Part shown: piece after piece, positions 22,721 through 36,136 of the stretch
Numbering within the stretch: the stretch's first letter is position 1
How the letters are laid out: each line of letters opens with the position of its first letter
Assembly: GCA_963920765.1 (NCBI GenBank)
Contig: OY987249.1
Coordinates: 3,071,230 to 3,135,229 of the forward strand
From: Ulota crispa
Lineage: Eukaryota > Streptophyta > Bryopsida > Orthotrichales > Orthotrichaceae
DNA length: 64,000 bases
Reading direction: 5' to 3'
Translations under genes and position numbers: made by a program
Notes under the pieces: model-generated
The model's database searches: none
Told to the model about the DNA's origin: nothing
Seen by the model: the letters and a program-made list of their open reading frames with translations, nothing else

Positions 22721-23638
22721 CCCCTAAATCACAAAAGTTTGTTTGGCAGTGGGTTGAAAGTTTGGATAGGTTCCTATGAAGTCAAATTTTGGTGGATGTT
22801 TCTGAAATTTGAAAACAAGGTGCACACAATGAATACCTTTGTGTGGGAAAAAAAAAACAACTCTGATTGGATGCTCAATGCTGCCCAAAAGTGTTTGGGC
22901 AGTTTGGACATTTTTGAAGAATCTTATGCTAAAACTTTCATCAACTTTCAAAACGTGGCATGTATGTAACTAAAAATATATGGTATATAATTGTCAAAAA
23001 AAAATTGGGCTCTCAAATCATATTCTAAGAGGATTCCAATTTTGTTAACTATGTCCGGGGAGTTTTGAGAAAAAGTAATTTCTTCTAACTTCAAGCCCTA
23101 CTATCTTGCATTCCATAAATTTAAAGTTCTTGAAACTTTTTTCACATATTCCAAATGTTTGCCTAAAACTTTTTGCTATTCCAATTTCAAATAATAGACT
23201 TTCTCATTGCATAATAAAATCATGTAAAATTGGTTAGTGTAATGCCAATTCACTTAACCTCCTTGCATTACATGATGATTTAGACTAAACTAGATTCTAT
23301 ATTTGCTTATGAATTTTTTCATAAGTGAACCTAATATCAAATTTTTGTGAATAGTCAAAATATTATTTTTGTAAAGCAAAAAATGTACTTTAGGAGGTCT
23401 CAAAGTTTGCTGTTTTTGTTTTGCAAGAATGAAAAAAAGTTGTTTTTCTCACTTCAAATGTTATAACCTTATTATCTATGCGGTCAAATATGCTAAAGTT
23501 TTCTATTCACGTTGCCTTACTTGTATATTACACTTTTGTACAATTGAAACTCCAAAAAAGATTTTATTTTTAATCTTAAATAAATCATCAAAAAATGGCA
23601 GTTTTGGTTTTATTTTTCTCCGCTTCGGGCTTTAGGGG
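22721..23638. mobile_element. TTAA-flanked CCCCTAAA element (918 bp)
   Basis: TTAA at 22717-22720 and 23639-23642 flank CCCCTAAATCAC and CGGGCTTTAGGGG. Overlapping 75-codon frames on both strands at 22724-22969 are mirror shadows with no recognisable content. Confidence 0.82.
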
Positions 23639-23642
23639 TTAA

Positions 23643-24909
23643 ACCTTTGGAGATTCAAGAGCCAAAAAGTAGGAATTTTTTTGAAGACTTGAATATAGCA
23701 AGCAAAAAAATTCGGCTTCCGGGAGTCAATTCTTTTGTATAAATTATTCAACAACCATATCCTTAATGTTCATGTTTGCTTTTAAATTCAACAGTACAGA
23801 GACATGAAGTTGAATTGGAACTTGGACAATTGAGACTTGGGACAATGTGTGATATGTCCCTGAGTGCATGGGGATCTAAATATATAATATGCCAAGCCCA
23901 TTATTTTAGACGGTGGGGGTACTTTTGCAATTTCAAAAATCACTAGGATGTTTTTCATAAAACAACAAACTATAAGGGTGTTTTCCAAAAAATATTGGGT
24001 TACCTAGCTTAGCAAAATGTTTGATATCTCAAAATTGCACTTATCCCGCACACAAAGCTCTCTAGGTGTAACTTATTTCATCTTGCTTTTTGCAAACTTC
24101 GAAACCTCCAAAAAGGCTAAAAAGACCATGAACAACTTTTACCACATCTTGGCATATCCAGCTCACAGTTTAATATTTGTTTTTGTCAGGGTAGAGCGAC
24201 CCGCACCCCAAACTGCTGGCAAGTAAGGAAAATTTGGTTAAAATAGGATCAAATGAATGATACACAAAAGTTCATCCAAAAATTGCTAATATATGCTACT
24301 TTCATCCAAATTTTGGCAAATTGGGATTCCGCCCCAAGAAGAATGTGGCGATTTCATCCAGTTTTTCTCTAGAATTTCTCAGTGTAGTGGTGGCCAGCTA
24401 ACTTTCTAGGTAAGATTTAGGCAAAATTTCTCCAAGAATTAAACGCTTTTCCAGCTTATAGGATAGGTTTTTTTTGCCCTTGACATTAAACCTAAAAGAG
24501 ATTGTATAATATACGCAAATAGAATAAACAGGGTGCCTTGTGTCTAGAAAGAAGCAGCAACTTGTGGGGTGTAATTTATGTGAGATACGTGAGTTTGATT
24601 TATAGCTCCTTGTTGCAAAAATAAATGGCATATTGAAAAGAAACATAAATATGAGCTTTTGTTTGATTACCCGTTACTTTAATCCTTGAACAATCGAGCA
24701 ACCCTTTGCGACCAGTACAATACGGAGTATTTCTCTTGTATTTGGAGTGCATCCACACCTTTATTACATTTGAGATCAACAAAGAAGTTAGAATATAGAT
24801 CATTTTTGTTTTAGTGAAGTAGTCAAGATCCCAAATTAAAACTTTTTGTTGGTAGCAAATGCCAGTTATACATCAGCGTACATAAAATGTATTACAATAG
24901 CTGAGTCCT
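23643..24909. other. Intergenic, no gene seen
   Basis: Frames of 66 to 82 codons on both strands lack conserved motifs. I see no paired repeat in this stretch. Confidence 0.4.
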
Positions 24910-25458
24910 TTAATCCCTAAAGGCTCATTGTCCCCTCAAGGGACAAATGGGATTTTGGGCAGGTACCTCTGGTTAAACTACTTTGCGTGATTTTCTAAAA
25001 CTTTTATTGAAAATGGAGAATTATAAGATTTGCGTGGGAATCTAATTTTTTCTTTATTTTGACAATTATTGAAGAAATTATGCATGAATTACTGAAAAGC
25101 AAGGGAGAATCGGGCAGCCAAAAAAATTACAACTTTTTAAAATAAATTTTTGAAATTGGTTCTTTAAATTTTTATGTATTTGGAAAGCTTTGAATCATTC
25201 AATTCTGATAGATGAGATGAAAGTTATGAGAAGTTTTAGTTTGCGGGTAGGTATGGGACTCCCAAACCTCCATTCTTTTTTCCTCTTGTAAAACTTGTTG
25301 CTTTATTTTTTTGAGCTCTTTGCATTTTTTTTTTAAACTTTTTTTTTTTGCAAGTTGTAGTAGACTAAGATTCCTTGGTTTTCACCATTTGGATCAAAGC
25401 AATTTGGGTTTTTGAATTTTACATAAATCCTCTAATTTTGCCTAGAGTATATGCAAAT

Positions 25459-25703
25459 TGTTATGGACATAGAAATAGAAAGATAATTGATAAGAACTAG
25501 AAATGAACTTGAATTCAAAAATGAAGAAACAAATATCAAAGGAGGTGAGCAATAGCTCTAAGAAATGTGTTGTTGAGTCTAATAACACTTCAGCCTTTAC
25601 CTTTATATATACTATGATTTAAAGTGAAAGAACTCTAAAGTAAAAGATATTCTAAAGTCAAAAGTAAAAGAAAACGGAATGTTCCAAAGTAATGTCTCTA
25701 ACA
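25459..25703 (-). repeat. LTR (3' LTR of the minus-strand gypsy element)
   Basis: About 245 bp, TG...CA ends, paired with the LTR at 30483-30728. CAAAT lies immediately before it. Confidence 0.92.
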
Positions 25704-28700
25704 TTATCCTCTACTTAAGCGACAAGTCCCAAGAGGAGCCCTAGACTTATATGAATAAAATTGATGAAATTTTTGCACCATTTCCGGTGCATTTACGAGA
25801 TTCTCGGCTGGTTCTCACGTTCACTTATTGATATTATAACCGCTCTAATGTACCAAATACTCTACTTTGTTCCACCTTTGTCGCGAATCTAATATTTGTT
25901 CCACCTCATATTCATTGTGGTTCTCAATTTCAACACTCGGCGGTGGTGGTTGTATTTTTTTTGAAAAATGTAATTGCCGATAAGGTTTTAAAAGAGATAC
26001 ATAAAAGACTGGATGTACTTTCATAGAAGCTGGTAGCTCCAAACAATATGCCACTGGATTGATCTGCTTTAGAATGACAAATAGTCCCCATATTCGATAG
26101 TTTAACTTGTCACATGGCCGCTTGATTTTAGTATTCCATTGAATAAGTCATACATTATCTCCAATTTGAAAATTATGTGCTTGATTGCAATATTTGTCTA
26201 TAGTTGTCTTGTAAGATTTTTAGACAGATTGTAATTGAAGCTTCAAAATATTTTAAATTTGCAATAATTGCCTTGCAAAGTCGTCAACTATTAGATTACT
26301 AATTGTTGGTGAACTTAACAAATCAAGCTTCAGATGATAGCCATAATTGGAATAAAATGGTGTTTGTTGAAATGAAGCATGAAAAATATTGTTGTATGCA
26401 AACTCTGCTAATGGCAAGTAGGTTGTCCAATTGCCTTGCTGAATTTTATACTACATCGTAAATATTGCTCAAGGACTTGATTGACCTAATTTATTTGACC
26501 GTCAATGTGAGGATGGAAAGCTGAAAAGAAATTGAACTTTACTTTCAAAATCTCAAAAAGATGTCTACAAAACTTTGATACAAATTAAAGTTCTCGATCT
26601 GATACAATATCGTCTGGTAAACCGTAATATCGATATACATTATCAAAAAATAGTTTTGCCGTATCCTTATTTGATGAAGTCTTCTTACAAAGGGCAAAGT
26701 GTGTCATTTTCGTAAACCAATCCACTACAACAAAGATGCTATCAAATAAATCTGATGGTGGCAAATCCGTAATAAAATCTATAGAAACTTAAAATCACTG
26801 CCAACATGGAATAGATAATGGTTGTAAAAGTCCATAAAGACAATACCAGGGATTTTTGGATCTTGTACAAATGTCATAAGAGGTAACAAAATCTTTCACA
26901 TTTTTCTATATTTTGGGCCACTAAAAATCTCTAGAGACGAGTTCCAAAATTTTGTTGTATCCAAAATGACCCGCGGCCGAGAAGTTATGACGAGATTGAA
27001 GAACGCAAAGTCGTATTGAACTTTTTAAAATAAACAAACGTTCTTCAAATTATGACAAACCTCTCTCCACCTTAAAATTGTCTTTTTTACCAATGCGACA
27101 TTTGACATCGAAGGCTACACGATCTCCAATAGTTGCAAAGCGCACTTGGTTGAGAAAGTCATCATTTATAAATGATGGTATAATCATAGCGCAAAACGAA
27201 ATAGTTCTGGCTTTAACAAAATTTTACGCTGTTGATTAAATGCTATTTTTCCAGCCTTGGATACAAGATATGATCTTCTTGATAAAGCATCATATAATTT
27301 TTGTTTCTTCTTCAGTTGATATGTGATAATAAAGCTAAATCGGGATAGAGTCATATTCCATCAAATTTGACGCCAATTAAAACATGAGATGACATAAAGT
27401 ACTACAAATTTTTGTGATCTGTATATACAATCACCAGGTGCGTAGCTCCTTTGGGAAAATGACGCCACTCTTGAAAAGAATCCACAATAGCAAGAAGTTT
27501 CTTATTGTGAATCTCATAATTGATCTCGGCAGCAAAAAAATTTTGAGAGCAGAAGGCAATGGGATGAAGCTTTTTGTTTTTTCCCATTTATGAATGTACA
27601 GCTCCCAAAGCAAAATCTAAGGCATCGGTTTCTAAATACAATGCTTCCAAAAAATTTGGATGTACTAAAATTGGAACCGTAGTAAATGCAGTTTTTAAAT
27701 CCTGAATAATTTTCTTCGCTAATGGTTCCTAATTGAATTTGTTCTTGCTTGTTAATCAAGTGAGCGGAACAGCAATTTGAAAATAGCGCTTGATGAAAAC
27801 CCAATAAAAATTAGCAAAATCAAGAAAACATGGTACGTCTCTAATAGTCTTCAGAATTTTCCAAGACAAAATAGTTTCTACCTTCTTGAGATCCATCTTC
27901 AAACCCTTTGTAGTTGCAATGAATCCTAAGAACTCTATTTCAATTTGGTGAAATAAATACTTCTCTAATTTAGCGTAGAGTCTTCATTCGCGTAATTTTT
28001 TAAGAATTAAATGAACGTATTTTGCACGATCTTCTTAATTTTTAGAAAAATATCAAAATGTCATTTAAGTAAATAACAACAAAGTTGTCAAGATGCTCCC
28101 GTAGGGTTTCATTTATCATGTGCTGAAAGACTGCTGGGACATTTGTAAGACCAAAAAACATGATATTATATTCAAAATGGTCATATCTTATACGAAATGC
28201 TGTCTTTTATTTGTCTCCCCCTTTTGTTCTTATGAAATTATAAACTCCTTATAGGTTGATTTTGGTAAAGATCTTTGCACTTCCAAGTTGATCTAAAAGT
28301 CCAAAGATCGAAGGTAATGAATAGTGGTTTTTTTTTGTCATCTTATTGAGACTTCGTTAATCCACGCACATTTGTAAGGAGCTATCTTTCTTTTTCACAA
28401 ATAGAATAGATGCTCCAGCAAGTGATTTAGAACTACGAATGAAATTCTTAGCAAAATTCTCGTCAATGTAATTCCGTAATTCCACTAACTCTGTTTGTAA
28501 TAGGTTATAAATTGAGCCAAAAGAGATTGTGCTCTTTCCACCAAATCTATAGCACAATCATATGGTCGGTGTTTCGATAGTATGTCAAAAAAATTCTTCA
28601 AAACAACATCTTCAAAGTCTTTATATTGCTCCGGAATACTAGTTGTTGTAATCTTCTCTTCACTAGTTGGAGCCGTATAGATAAGAAATTTTGTATCTTG

Positions 28701-30482
28701 TTTAGTCATTTTTATAAACATTTTTGCTCCAATAAACATGAATTTTTTCACTTGCGGTTTGCTAGTTTATTTGCTAACAAGTTTCTCAACATGGTTTTTA
28801 ACAGGCTATATATTAAGTTTATTGATTGGATGACTTTTGAGAAAAGTTATCTTTTGTAATTTCCAGTCTATTGATGAATTGTACTTTTTTAACCACGAAA
28901 AACTAAGAATAATAGGATTTGACGAGGTTTTAATGACATTGAAGATAATTTGGCTATTATAGCCTTCAAATGTCACCTCCAAAGGCATTGTTTCGTGTTT
29001 GATACTGCCAGAAGATAAATGTTGTCTATCTATTATTTCTACATTGACAAGCTGAGATTTTTGAACTAAAAGGAATTTGTAACTTTTAACAAATTTTTCA
29101 TCTAAAAAACAAGCAGATGCCCATGAATCTAATAGAGCAGTGGTTTCAAGTTTCTGAAGATATACAGATAAAGGAATAATAAAACAAGAGGTAGGTTGAG
29201 CGGAAAGAGAGGAACCTAAATGTTGTTGTAAAATTATATTATCCAGCCGTACGGTTCTTATTATAGCTAGGTATTTTTGTTTTCTTAGACGATGGCAGCT
29301 CTGGTCTTAACAATAGGTAGAGTTGGCTTCTTTGAATAGTTGGTAACTCTATGGCCTTCATTGCCATAATACAAGCATAGTCCTTTCTCTATGCAACGTT
29401 TTTTTACTTCCATAGTGAAATACTTGACACATATTGCGTTGATTTGCATGTGTGTAGTCTCCAAATGCGAAATTAAATTATTTGTTGATACAGATGAGAT
29501 TAGACAAGTTGTTTGTTTTTTCAGTGGAATCTGATCTTGACAGCATTGGAAAATTTGATTGTTGTATTTAATCGCTTGACGAATTGTCTTGTTTAATGTT
29601 TGGGGATCAGAAAGTGATAAAAGTAAATCTTTCACAGAATCCTTCAATCTCCAATAGAATTGGTTCATAAGGGCTGCTTCATCCTAACTAATATCACACG
29701 CAAGTTGTCAAAAGTCCAAAGCGTAAGCCGATGCAAAGCGTGTCCTTTGTTTTATAGACCAAATTTTTGTAATTGCCCAACAAACTTTATCATGTTCACC
29801 AAACGCTTCCACAAAGGCCTAAAGAAAAATGTCAAAGTTGCTCAATATAGGTGAGCCTTTCTCGAATAAATGAGCAATCCATGATAAAGCTTGTCATGTA
29901 AGTAATGTTCCAACCAATTTAACTTGTGATTCTTGTATTGGATAGCGTCTCAATTGTAAGGCAGTTATCAATCAAATCTGATTGATAAACCCTCAAAATT
30001 TGAAGCGCGTGCCATCAAATTTCACAAGAAGACTAACACAAAATTTCTTTTGTTGTAGTAGTGGTAATATGTCTTATCAAACCTCAAGTAGAGCTCCTCT
30101 CTCCGAATTGGCGGAAGGTTGACCTTGTTGAAAACCACTAATAACTCCTTTAATTATTCTGGTTCAATTTGACAACGTAGTGATAGCATTGAAGATGACT
30201 TCTAACTTAGACTCTATAGCTTTGCGCATGACAAAATCCTGAGGTTCAACCATACTCGGAGACGAAAAATAACAGAGTTTATGAAATAAAATAAAATATT
30301 GGTTTAGAGGGGGTAAACGGCAACATCTAAACCTTCAAAACTTCAAAGAGAGGGAATGTCTGCAACTCTCACAAGAAGAACAAAACACAAATATTGCAAT
30401 AAATGAGATATCAGATTAGAGGAGGTAAACCGCAATCTCTAACAAAGGTCCTGATACTCAAGTGAAGTAAGACTTGATAAAC

Positions 30483-30728
30483 TGTCACGGACATAGAAAT
30501 AAAAAGATAACTGATAAGAACTAGAAATGAATTTGGATTTAAAGATGAAGAAACAAATATCAAAGGAGGTGAGCAATGGCTCCAAAAAATGTGTTGTCGA
30601 GTCTGAATAACACTTCAGCCTTGACCTCTATATATATTTTGATCTAAAATGAAAAAAATCTAAAATAAAAGATATTCTAAAGTCAAAAGTAAAAGAAAAC
30701 AGAACGTTCCAAAGTAATGTCCCTAACA
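30483..30728 (-). repeat. LTR (5' LTR of the minus-strand gypsy element)
   Basis: About 246 bp, TG...CA ends, roughly 90% identical by eye to the partner LTR. CAAAT lies immediately after it. Confidence 0.92.
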
Positions 30729-31132
30729 CAAATTTCATGACATTACGGCATTGCAGGATTTTACAAAATATAATCCACACCTCCGTTTCTTTTGAAAATT
30801 CTCACACATTTACCTAACCTGGTCTTCTAAATGGAAAAAATAAACCTCAACTTTGCGTAGAGCAATTATTTTGATATAGGAGCCGTCAAAGGCTTCTAAA
30901 GTTTTTGGGCAGCACGGAAAAAAACTTTTGTTTTCACTTCAAATGTCAATATCTCACTCCTCTACAACTAAAATGAGCTGATTTTTTTCCTACAAGTACC
31001 TCCTATAGTTTAGGTCGAGATCTTCCGGTTTGATATCTATAAAAAAAAATTACATTTCTCCTCACTCCTCCAAAAGTGACAATTTTAAGCGATTTTCACC
31101 AAAAAAAATGGGCTTGGGCCTTCAGGGATTAA

Positions 31133-32229
31133 GGGTTAAACCCACAACTGATAACATTTTTTCCATCAATGGACGAAGGAGGACATTTCAAACAATCAAA
31201 TTATCATTTGTGTTCCAGGTGGATATTTAGAATACAAGGCCCACTTTACAACGGGAGTGGAGGTCATCTATGAGCCTAAATGGCCCTAATCCTTGTTCTT
31301 TGCTTTTGCAAATATAATCATTATGATTAGCACCAAAGTGTTTGCACAAAGAGTCAGGGTCGAAATTTAGAAAAACGTTTTAACGTTCAAAAGACAATAG
31401 TTGATATTGTTTCAACTCCAAGCATCGGGTTAAAAAAAAAAAAAAAAAAGAAGGTCATTTTGTTCCCTTTGGGTTGTTATCAAATTTCATTCAAATACAA
31501 AACAAACTGGTTTTAGATAATCAATATTGTAAGATGGAAATAAAATTTTCAATTACTATCCATGGTTTGTTTCCCCACTGTTTTCTTTTGAGCAGTTTTT
31601 AGAACATTTGCTTATGGCCTCAACTTTTTGGTTGAAAGGTCTTTAAACATGAGGAAAAATCTCCTTACTATTCACCTAGATTAGACTTTTCCCTCCCATA
31701 CATAGTAGACTAATCACTTATTTTGATGTGCTACAATGTTAATTGTCAAATTTGGGTGATGCCATTTTTTGAGATGTATCCCAGGCATCAATATTTTTCT
31801 TGCTTCTGAGACTTAAAACATGAGTGTTCTTTCTCCTTTTTAAGTCAAACAAAATATATTACAATAAATATTGCATTTTGGTTGCCTTAACAATTAGGTT
31901 GCCCCACTCTAGAAAGTTACCTCATTGTTTAACCAATTATATAGATGCACATATAACTCTCTAGATATTATAATTTCACATCGTTTACAACATGAAATTA
32001 GCTAATTTGTTTTTCCACAACTTTGTTGTTGTTGATAGGCCCTCTAAAAATTGTTTATTGTAGTAATTATTGATGGAACTTACTATAGAATCATTGAGTA
32101 CTTATTGTGGTACTTATACACTGTAAAATGTTGAGAAATTAGTGCAGAGCAACATAAATTCAATATTCAATGTAGGTGGCTGATTGACTTGACACCAAGT
32201 GGATCCTTGGCAGTTTTGGGATTAATCAA
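31133..32229. other. Intergenic, no gene seen
   Basis: AT-rich, with an A tract near 31432-31450. No coding frame or paired repeat was recognised. Confidence 0.4.
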
Positions 32230-32233
32230 TTAA

Positions 32234-33764
32234 CCCCTAAAGGACTATTGTCACTTTGGAGGACAAATGGGATTTTGGGCATGTACGTATAGCTAAACTA
32301 TTTTGCGTGATTTTTTGAAACCTTTAATTGAAGGTGAGGAATTCAAAGCTTTACGTGGGAATGTAATTTTCTCTTCATTCCAACATTTATTGAAGAAGTT
32401 AAAAATGAACAATTGAAAAACAGGGGAGAATCAGGCAACCAAAAACTTCTTTAAAAATTTCATTTTTTCAAATAAAAATCTGAAATAGGTTCTTTAGACT
32501 TATGTAGACGTGGGGAGCTTTGAATCATTCAATTCTGAGAGATGAGATGAAAGTCATGAGAAGTTTTAGTTTGCAGGTAGGTGTGGTTTTGCCTCGGGGA
32601 GATCACTCCCTCTTACATTTTGCATACACCTGCAATAATGACCTGTTTAAATGGGGGCTATTTACCTTGTTAAAAAGATTATAAGACATGGTATTTTTTA
32701 AAATAAAGGTCAATGTTAGTGATTAAGTGCACCGTATTGGAACTAACAATTTTTCTAGGGGCTCATTTTAAGCTAACGTATATTACTTACAATCCTTTAT
32801 TTTCCTTATACCCCATTTAATCCTTGTAAATCATTCTATTTGTTATATGCATTTATCTTCCTAAGTTTATTACTATCTTGAAAATGTCTAGTACTATGAG
32901 CCATTGTGCAATGACATATACACAATTTCAACATAAGAAACCAAAAGCAAAGAAGAGCTGGTAGAAGCCTTGGTAATACATATGGTAACATAAGAAACAG
33001 TAGAAGAGTACAATTTGTGTTGAAAAACACAATAAAAGATGGGAACATGTGCCCTCCATTGCTGTACATTTGTTACACAAAGTTTGCTCAAGAGTATGTA
33101 GCACATATGCAGGAGTTTTTTTTCAAACAACTTTGACTTCCATTAGCGTCCCCACAGCAATGAAGGCAAGTTTAGAAAGTAATACTAAAACCATTAAATA
33201 CCCACTCCTCCAATGATGATCAAGCAGTTAGTGACATCCATCCATGCACAAATTTTAGACAGTAAAATGTACTTTCTATTCTTGTTGAATGAACCTTAAA
33301 GCCCATGGCTCCAAACCCTATACCCTACACCCTATACCCTAAGTACTCACTAGTCACTACTAACCGTTTTTCTCTATGCTATTTTACATTTACGGCTTAC
33401 ATAATTTTATCATTTTTTGTCTACCTTATATTATATATATAATCATGTTTTTCAGTACTAGACCACCCTATATTATATGTAGTTTTTTTACAAACTTTAC
33501 CTAGAATTAATAAAATGGACCCTACATTTTATCACACGTAGTTTCTACTTTTTTTGCAAGTGACCTCCCCAAGGGTTTTGCTCAATTATTCATTTTTAAC
33601 TTCTTCAATAAATGTTGGAACGAAGAAATAATTACATTCCCTCATAGATCTTTGAATTCTTCACCTCCAATAAAAGTTTCAAAAAATCATGCAAAATAGT
33701 TTAGCCATAACTACATGCCTAAAATCCCATTTGTCCCCCAAAAGAGCCCTTGGTCCTTTAGGAG
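32234..33764. mobile_element. TTAA-flanked CCCCTAAAGGAC element, long copy (1531 bp)
   Basis: TTAA at 32230-32233 and 33765-33768. Terminal inverted arms of about 200 bp pair CCCCTAAAGGACTATTG with the right end (TTGGTCCTTTAGGAG), continuing through the AACATTTATTGAAGAAGTTA block. The middle, about 32590-33580, carries a second inverted pair (GGGGAGATCACTCCC against GTGACCTCCCC), which suggests another element inserted inside. Frames at 32836-33130 show no known domain. Confidence 0.78.
33310..33345. repeat. Short CCCTATA/CCCTACA run
   Basis: Five imperfect CCCTAYA units in tandem resemble a degenerate telomeric repeat. Confidence 0.6.
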
Positions 33765-33768
33765 TTAA

Positions 33769-34773
33769 TGAGGACCAATAAAATGATGTCTCTTATCGTT
33801 GTATGTCCAATATGATTGTGCGAATTATTGTTATAATGAGTCTTTATGCAATATGCCTATAAAGGTTGAAGGTTTAGTTCAAATGGCCTCAAGTTTAGAT
33901 GGCCTTGATTGGCGAATTTGATTGGCCCTAAGAGCATCTTCAAGGCAAGCATGCTATGCAAATGTACAATAAAGTGTGGACATTGGGCTAAAATTATTGT
34001 TTGAAAACTGGACTCATTTGGTTCAAGTGCATCTTGCTCCAATGATAGGCTGCAAGTAAACGAAGCAAAAAAAATGTACTTACTATCATTGTGGCAAGCT
34101 CCTTGTCCTTATTTAGGAAGAAATTATTCCCTTGGCACACCTAGATTTTTTGACAAAGTCTTTGTGTGCAGCATGTGGAGCTTTGAAAAAATGAAAATTT
34201 CTCCTTGTGCAAAACAACATTTGCAGCTAGCAAGACCAAGAAAGCAAATAGCACTCTTGCATTGGATCAACATTTTGAACTCCCCATAATCAATGTTTGA
34301 TTATGGGGACACTTTGAATTTTATTAGCAAAAAATAGAGAATTTCAAAATATCAACCAATTTTTTAAGCGCTCCTCCCAATATTGCCTATAGTCATACTA
34401 TAATTAGAGGCTAAAAAAGCATTGTTCAAATTTTAACCTACTAGATTTTAATTTCAACAAAAAAAACTTGCCATTTAACTTGATTAACTTTCCATTGATT
34501 TTTAGGGTCTTCCTACTCATTGCCCACAACTTGTATGCAACTCTTCTTCTTTTAATTGAGCTCCTTCTTAAAAGTAGCACTAAAGGTGCTTTAAGTGTGT
34601 AACTATATACAATATCCCTTCAATTGTATTTGATTTGTGGACACTAGCATCATATTCTTTTGAAAACAACAAGACCACTCAGGTTGAGGAGTTTTTGAGT
34701 TAAAGATTACAAGTACATCCTCCAACATTTGAAGGGGACCTAGTGAAGCCCAAGGTTTAGGTTTTCAAACATT
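33769..34773. other. Intergenic, no gene seen
   Basis: Frames at 33857-34042 (minus) and 34074-34289 (plus) lack recognisable content. A small palindrome CCCCATAATCA / TGATTATGGGG lies at 34283-34304. Confidence 0.4.
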
Positions 34774-35010
34774 ACAGTAGAACTCTTGTAAGCTAATATC
34801 TTGTAAGCTAATATGTTTTGTAAACTAATGTATAACACAAATCTCAATGTCAGACCATACGTTATTCATAAACCAAAGCAACTAATGCAATAGTAGTAAT
34901 ACTCTTTGGTGGTATCACGGCACTAACCTTAAGATAATTAACTAGTAACCTACTTAAACTAATATATTTCTTGGGGTCCCAACCATATCAATTTAGAGGA
35001 GTTCTACTGT
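34774..35010. repeat. MITE with ACAGTAGAACTC termini (about 237 bp)
   Basis: Left ACAGTAGAACTCTTGTAAGC and right GAGTTCTACTGT are inverted. The TAAGCTAATAT unit is repeated just inside the left end. ACAGTAGAACTC-type ends resemble a widespread plant MITE type. Target duplication is not clear. Confidence 0.65.
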
Positions 35011-35850
35011 AGTGTCTTGGATTTGATTTTACGAACCTTAGTATTTGTAATACCAAAGAAGGAAAACAATATACGAACAAGCAGGGAAATCCAAAAAACA
35101 AAAGAAAGTCAATTAAGCAAAACGACAAAATTGCTGATTGAAATATGAATTTATTGGACAAAATCAGTCAGATTTTTCAAAAATATTCAGGTACAGTAGT
35201 AGAATTGTGTAGGCAATGCCGGTGCATGCACTCAAAAAACTGGTTGAAGAAGAGAAATTTCAGATTTTTACTCATGAAGCTCAAAATCCCCCCGGACACT
35301 TGCAGTAAACAGTCTGCTTGTTTACAGGAGTGCATGCATCTCATGGCCAATAACAATTTGATATTTTGGTTGGATAATAGCAAGTTAAAAACACCTCATT
35401 ACACTACAACAACAGAATCAGAACTTGTACAAGCCAGCCAGGTACTGACAGTTTTATTATTAGCATTCCGGCCAAATTTGGGGGTGGTACCAATGTGGGC
35501 CCAATGGTCTGGAACAAGATGTAGGCTGTCTGTAAAGGCATCAATGGCATTTACAAATGTCACACTCTCACAACATTCTTTAGCAAATCACTAAATTATT
35601 CGATCATGCCAGTTTTTTAGAAATCCCAGTATCCCAACCTATTTTTTCTCCTTTACAGTCCACAAGCCACACTTTTTTCCTTGTGAAAACTCTGTAATTG
35701 GTGTGAGTCCTAAAAAACTAGACCAGAAATCATGAAGAATTTTCAAAATTTGGGTGATTTCTATGTTTGTGATGTTTGCTGTGGTACAAAGTAATTTATT
35801 TACCATATGCTCTCTCATCATTGGCACTATTTATGTGCAGGGAAGGGTAA
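35011..35850. other. Coding-like patch of unknown origin
   Basis: A 149-codon plus-strand frame (35145-35594) has no family I recognise. A different plus frame reads PVHALKKLVEEEKFQIFTHE from about 35219, and the minus strand reads NAIDAFTDSLHLVPDHWAH near 35500-35560. These look more protein-like than the surroundings and could be decayed gene or transposon fragments. I cannot assign them. Confidence 0.3.
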
Positions 35851-35852
35851 GA

Positions 35853-36136
35853 CATTACAAGGGATTTGGACCCAAGAAAGGGATGTGAGTTTGGATGTTC
35901 CCAATGTCACTACTGGTCATCAGAAAAATAATAGAATAATAAAATAAAATAAAAAATGTCAACAAAATCAAAAAAAGTTTTTTTCCCCAAAAGTAATAAT
36001 TATGTCTCACGTGGTCACACTAATACCATGTCATATTGTTACAGATTGCCTATGTGGAAATGTTGTGGAAGTGTTCCCAAAGTTCCCATAGTTTTTGGGG
36101 AAGGGGCCCATTCTTGGGTCCAAATCCCTTGTAATG
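35853..36136. repeat. MITE with CATTACAAGGGATTTGGACC termini (284 bp)
   Basis: The left end CATTACAAGGGATTTGGACC pairs exactly with GGTCCAAATCCCTTGTAATG at the right for about 27 bp. No unambiguous target duplication was found. Confidence 0.8.

Larger units (their letters stand above)
25459..30728 (-). mobile_element. Ty3/gypsy LTR retrotransposon with chromodomain, broken fossil
   Basis: Two LTRs (25459-25703 and 30483-30728) begin TG and end CA. They are flanked by the 5-bp target duplication CAAAT (25454-25458, 30729-30733). Coding remnants read on the minus strand in the order expected for gypsy: a gag-like part with a zinc-knuckle-like region (about 29285-29668), a protease area, reverse transcriptase (about 27950-28560), RNase H (about 27400-27620), integrase (roughly 26300-27100) and a C-terminal chromodomain-like segment (about 25845-26054). 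It is broken, with many breaks through the coding part. The LTRs differ at about 25 of 246 positions by eye, so it is old. Confidence 0.92.
24914..31128. mobile_element. TTAA-flanked element (about 940 bp) split by a gypsy retrotransposon
   Basis: TTAA at 24910-24913 and 31129-31132 flank TCCCTAAAGGCTC and GGGCCTTCAGGGA. The two halves (24914-25458 and 30734-31128) are continuous with each other when compared with the sister elements at 37371-38301 and 39741-40738. Both ends have the same C-to-T type change in inverted form. Confidence 0.8.
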
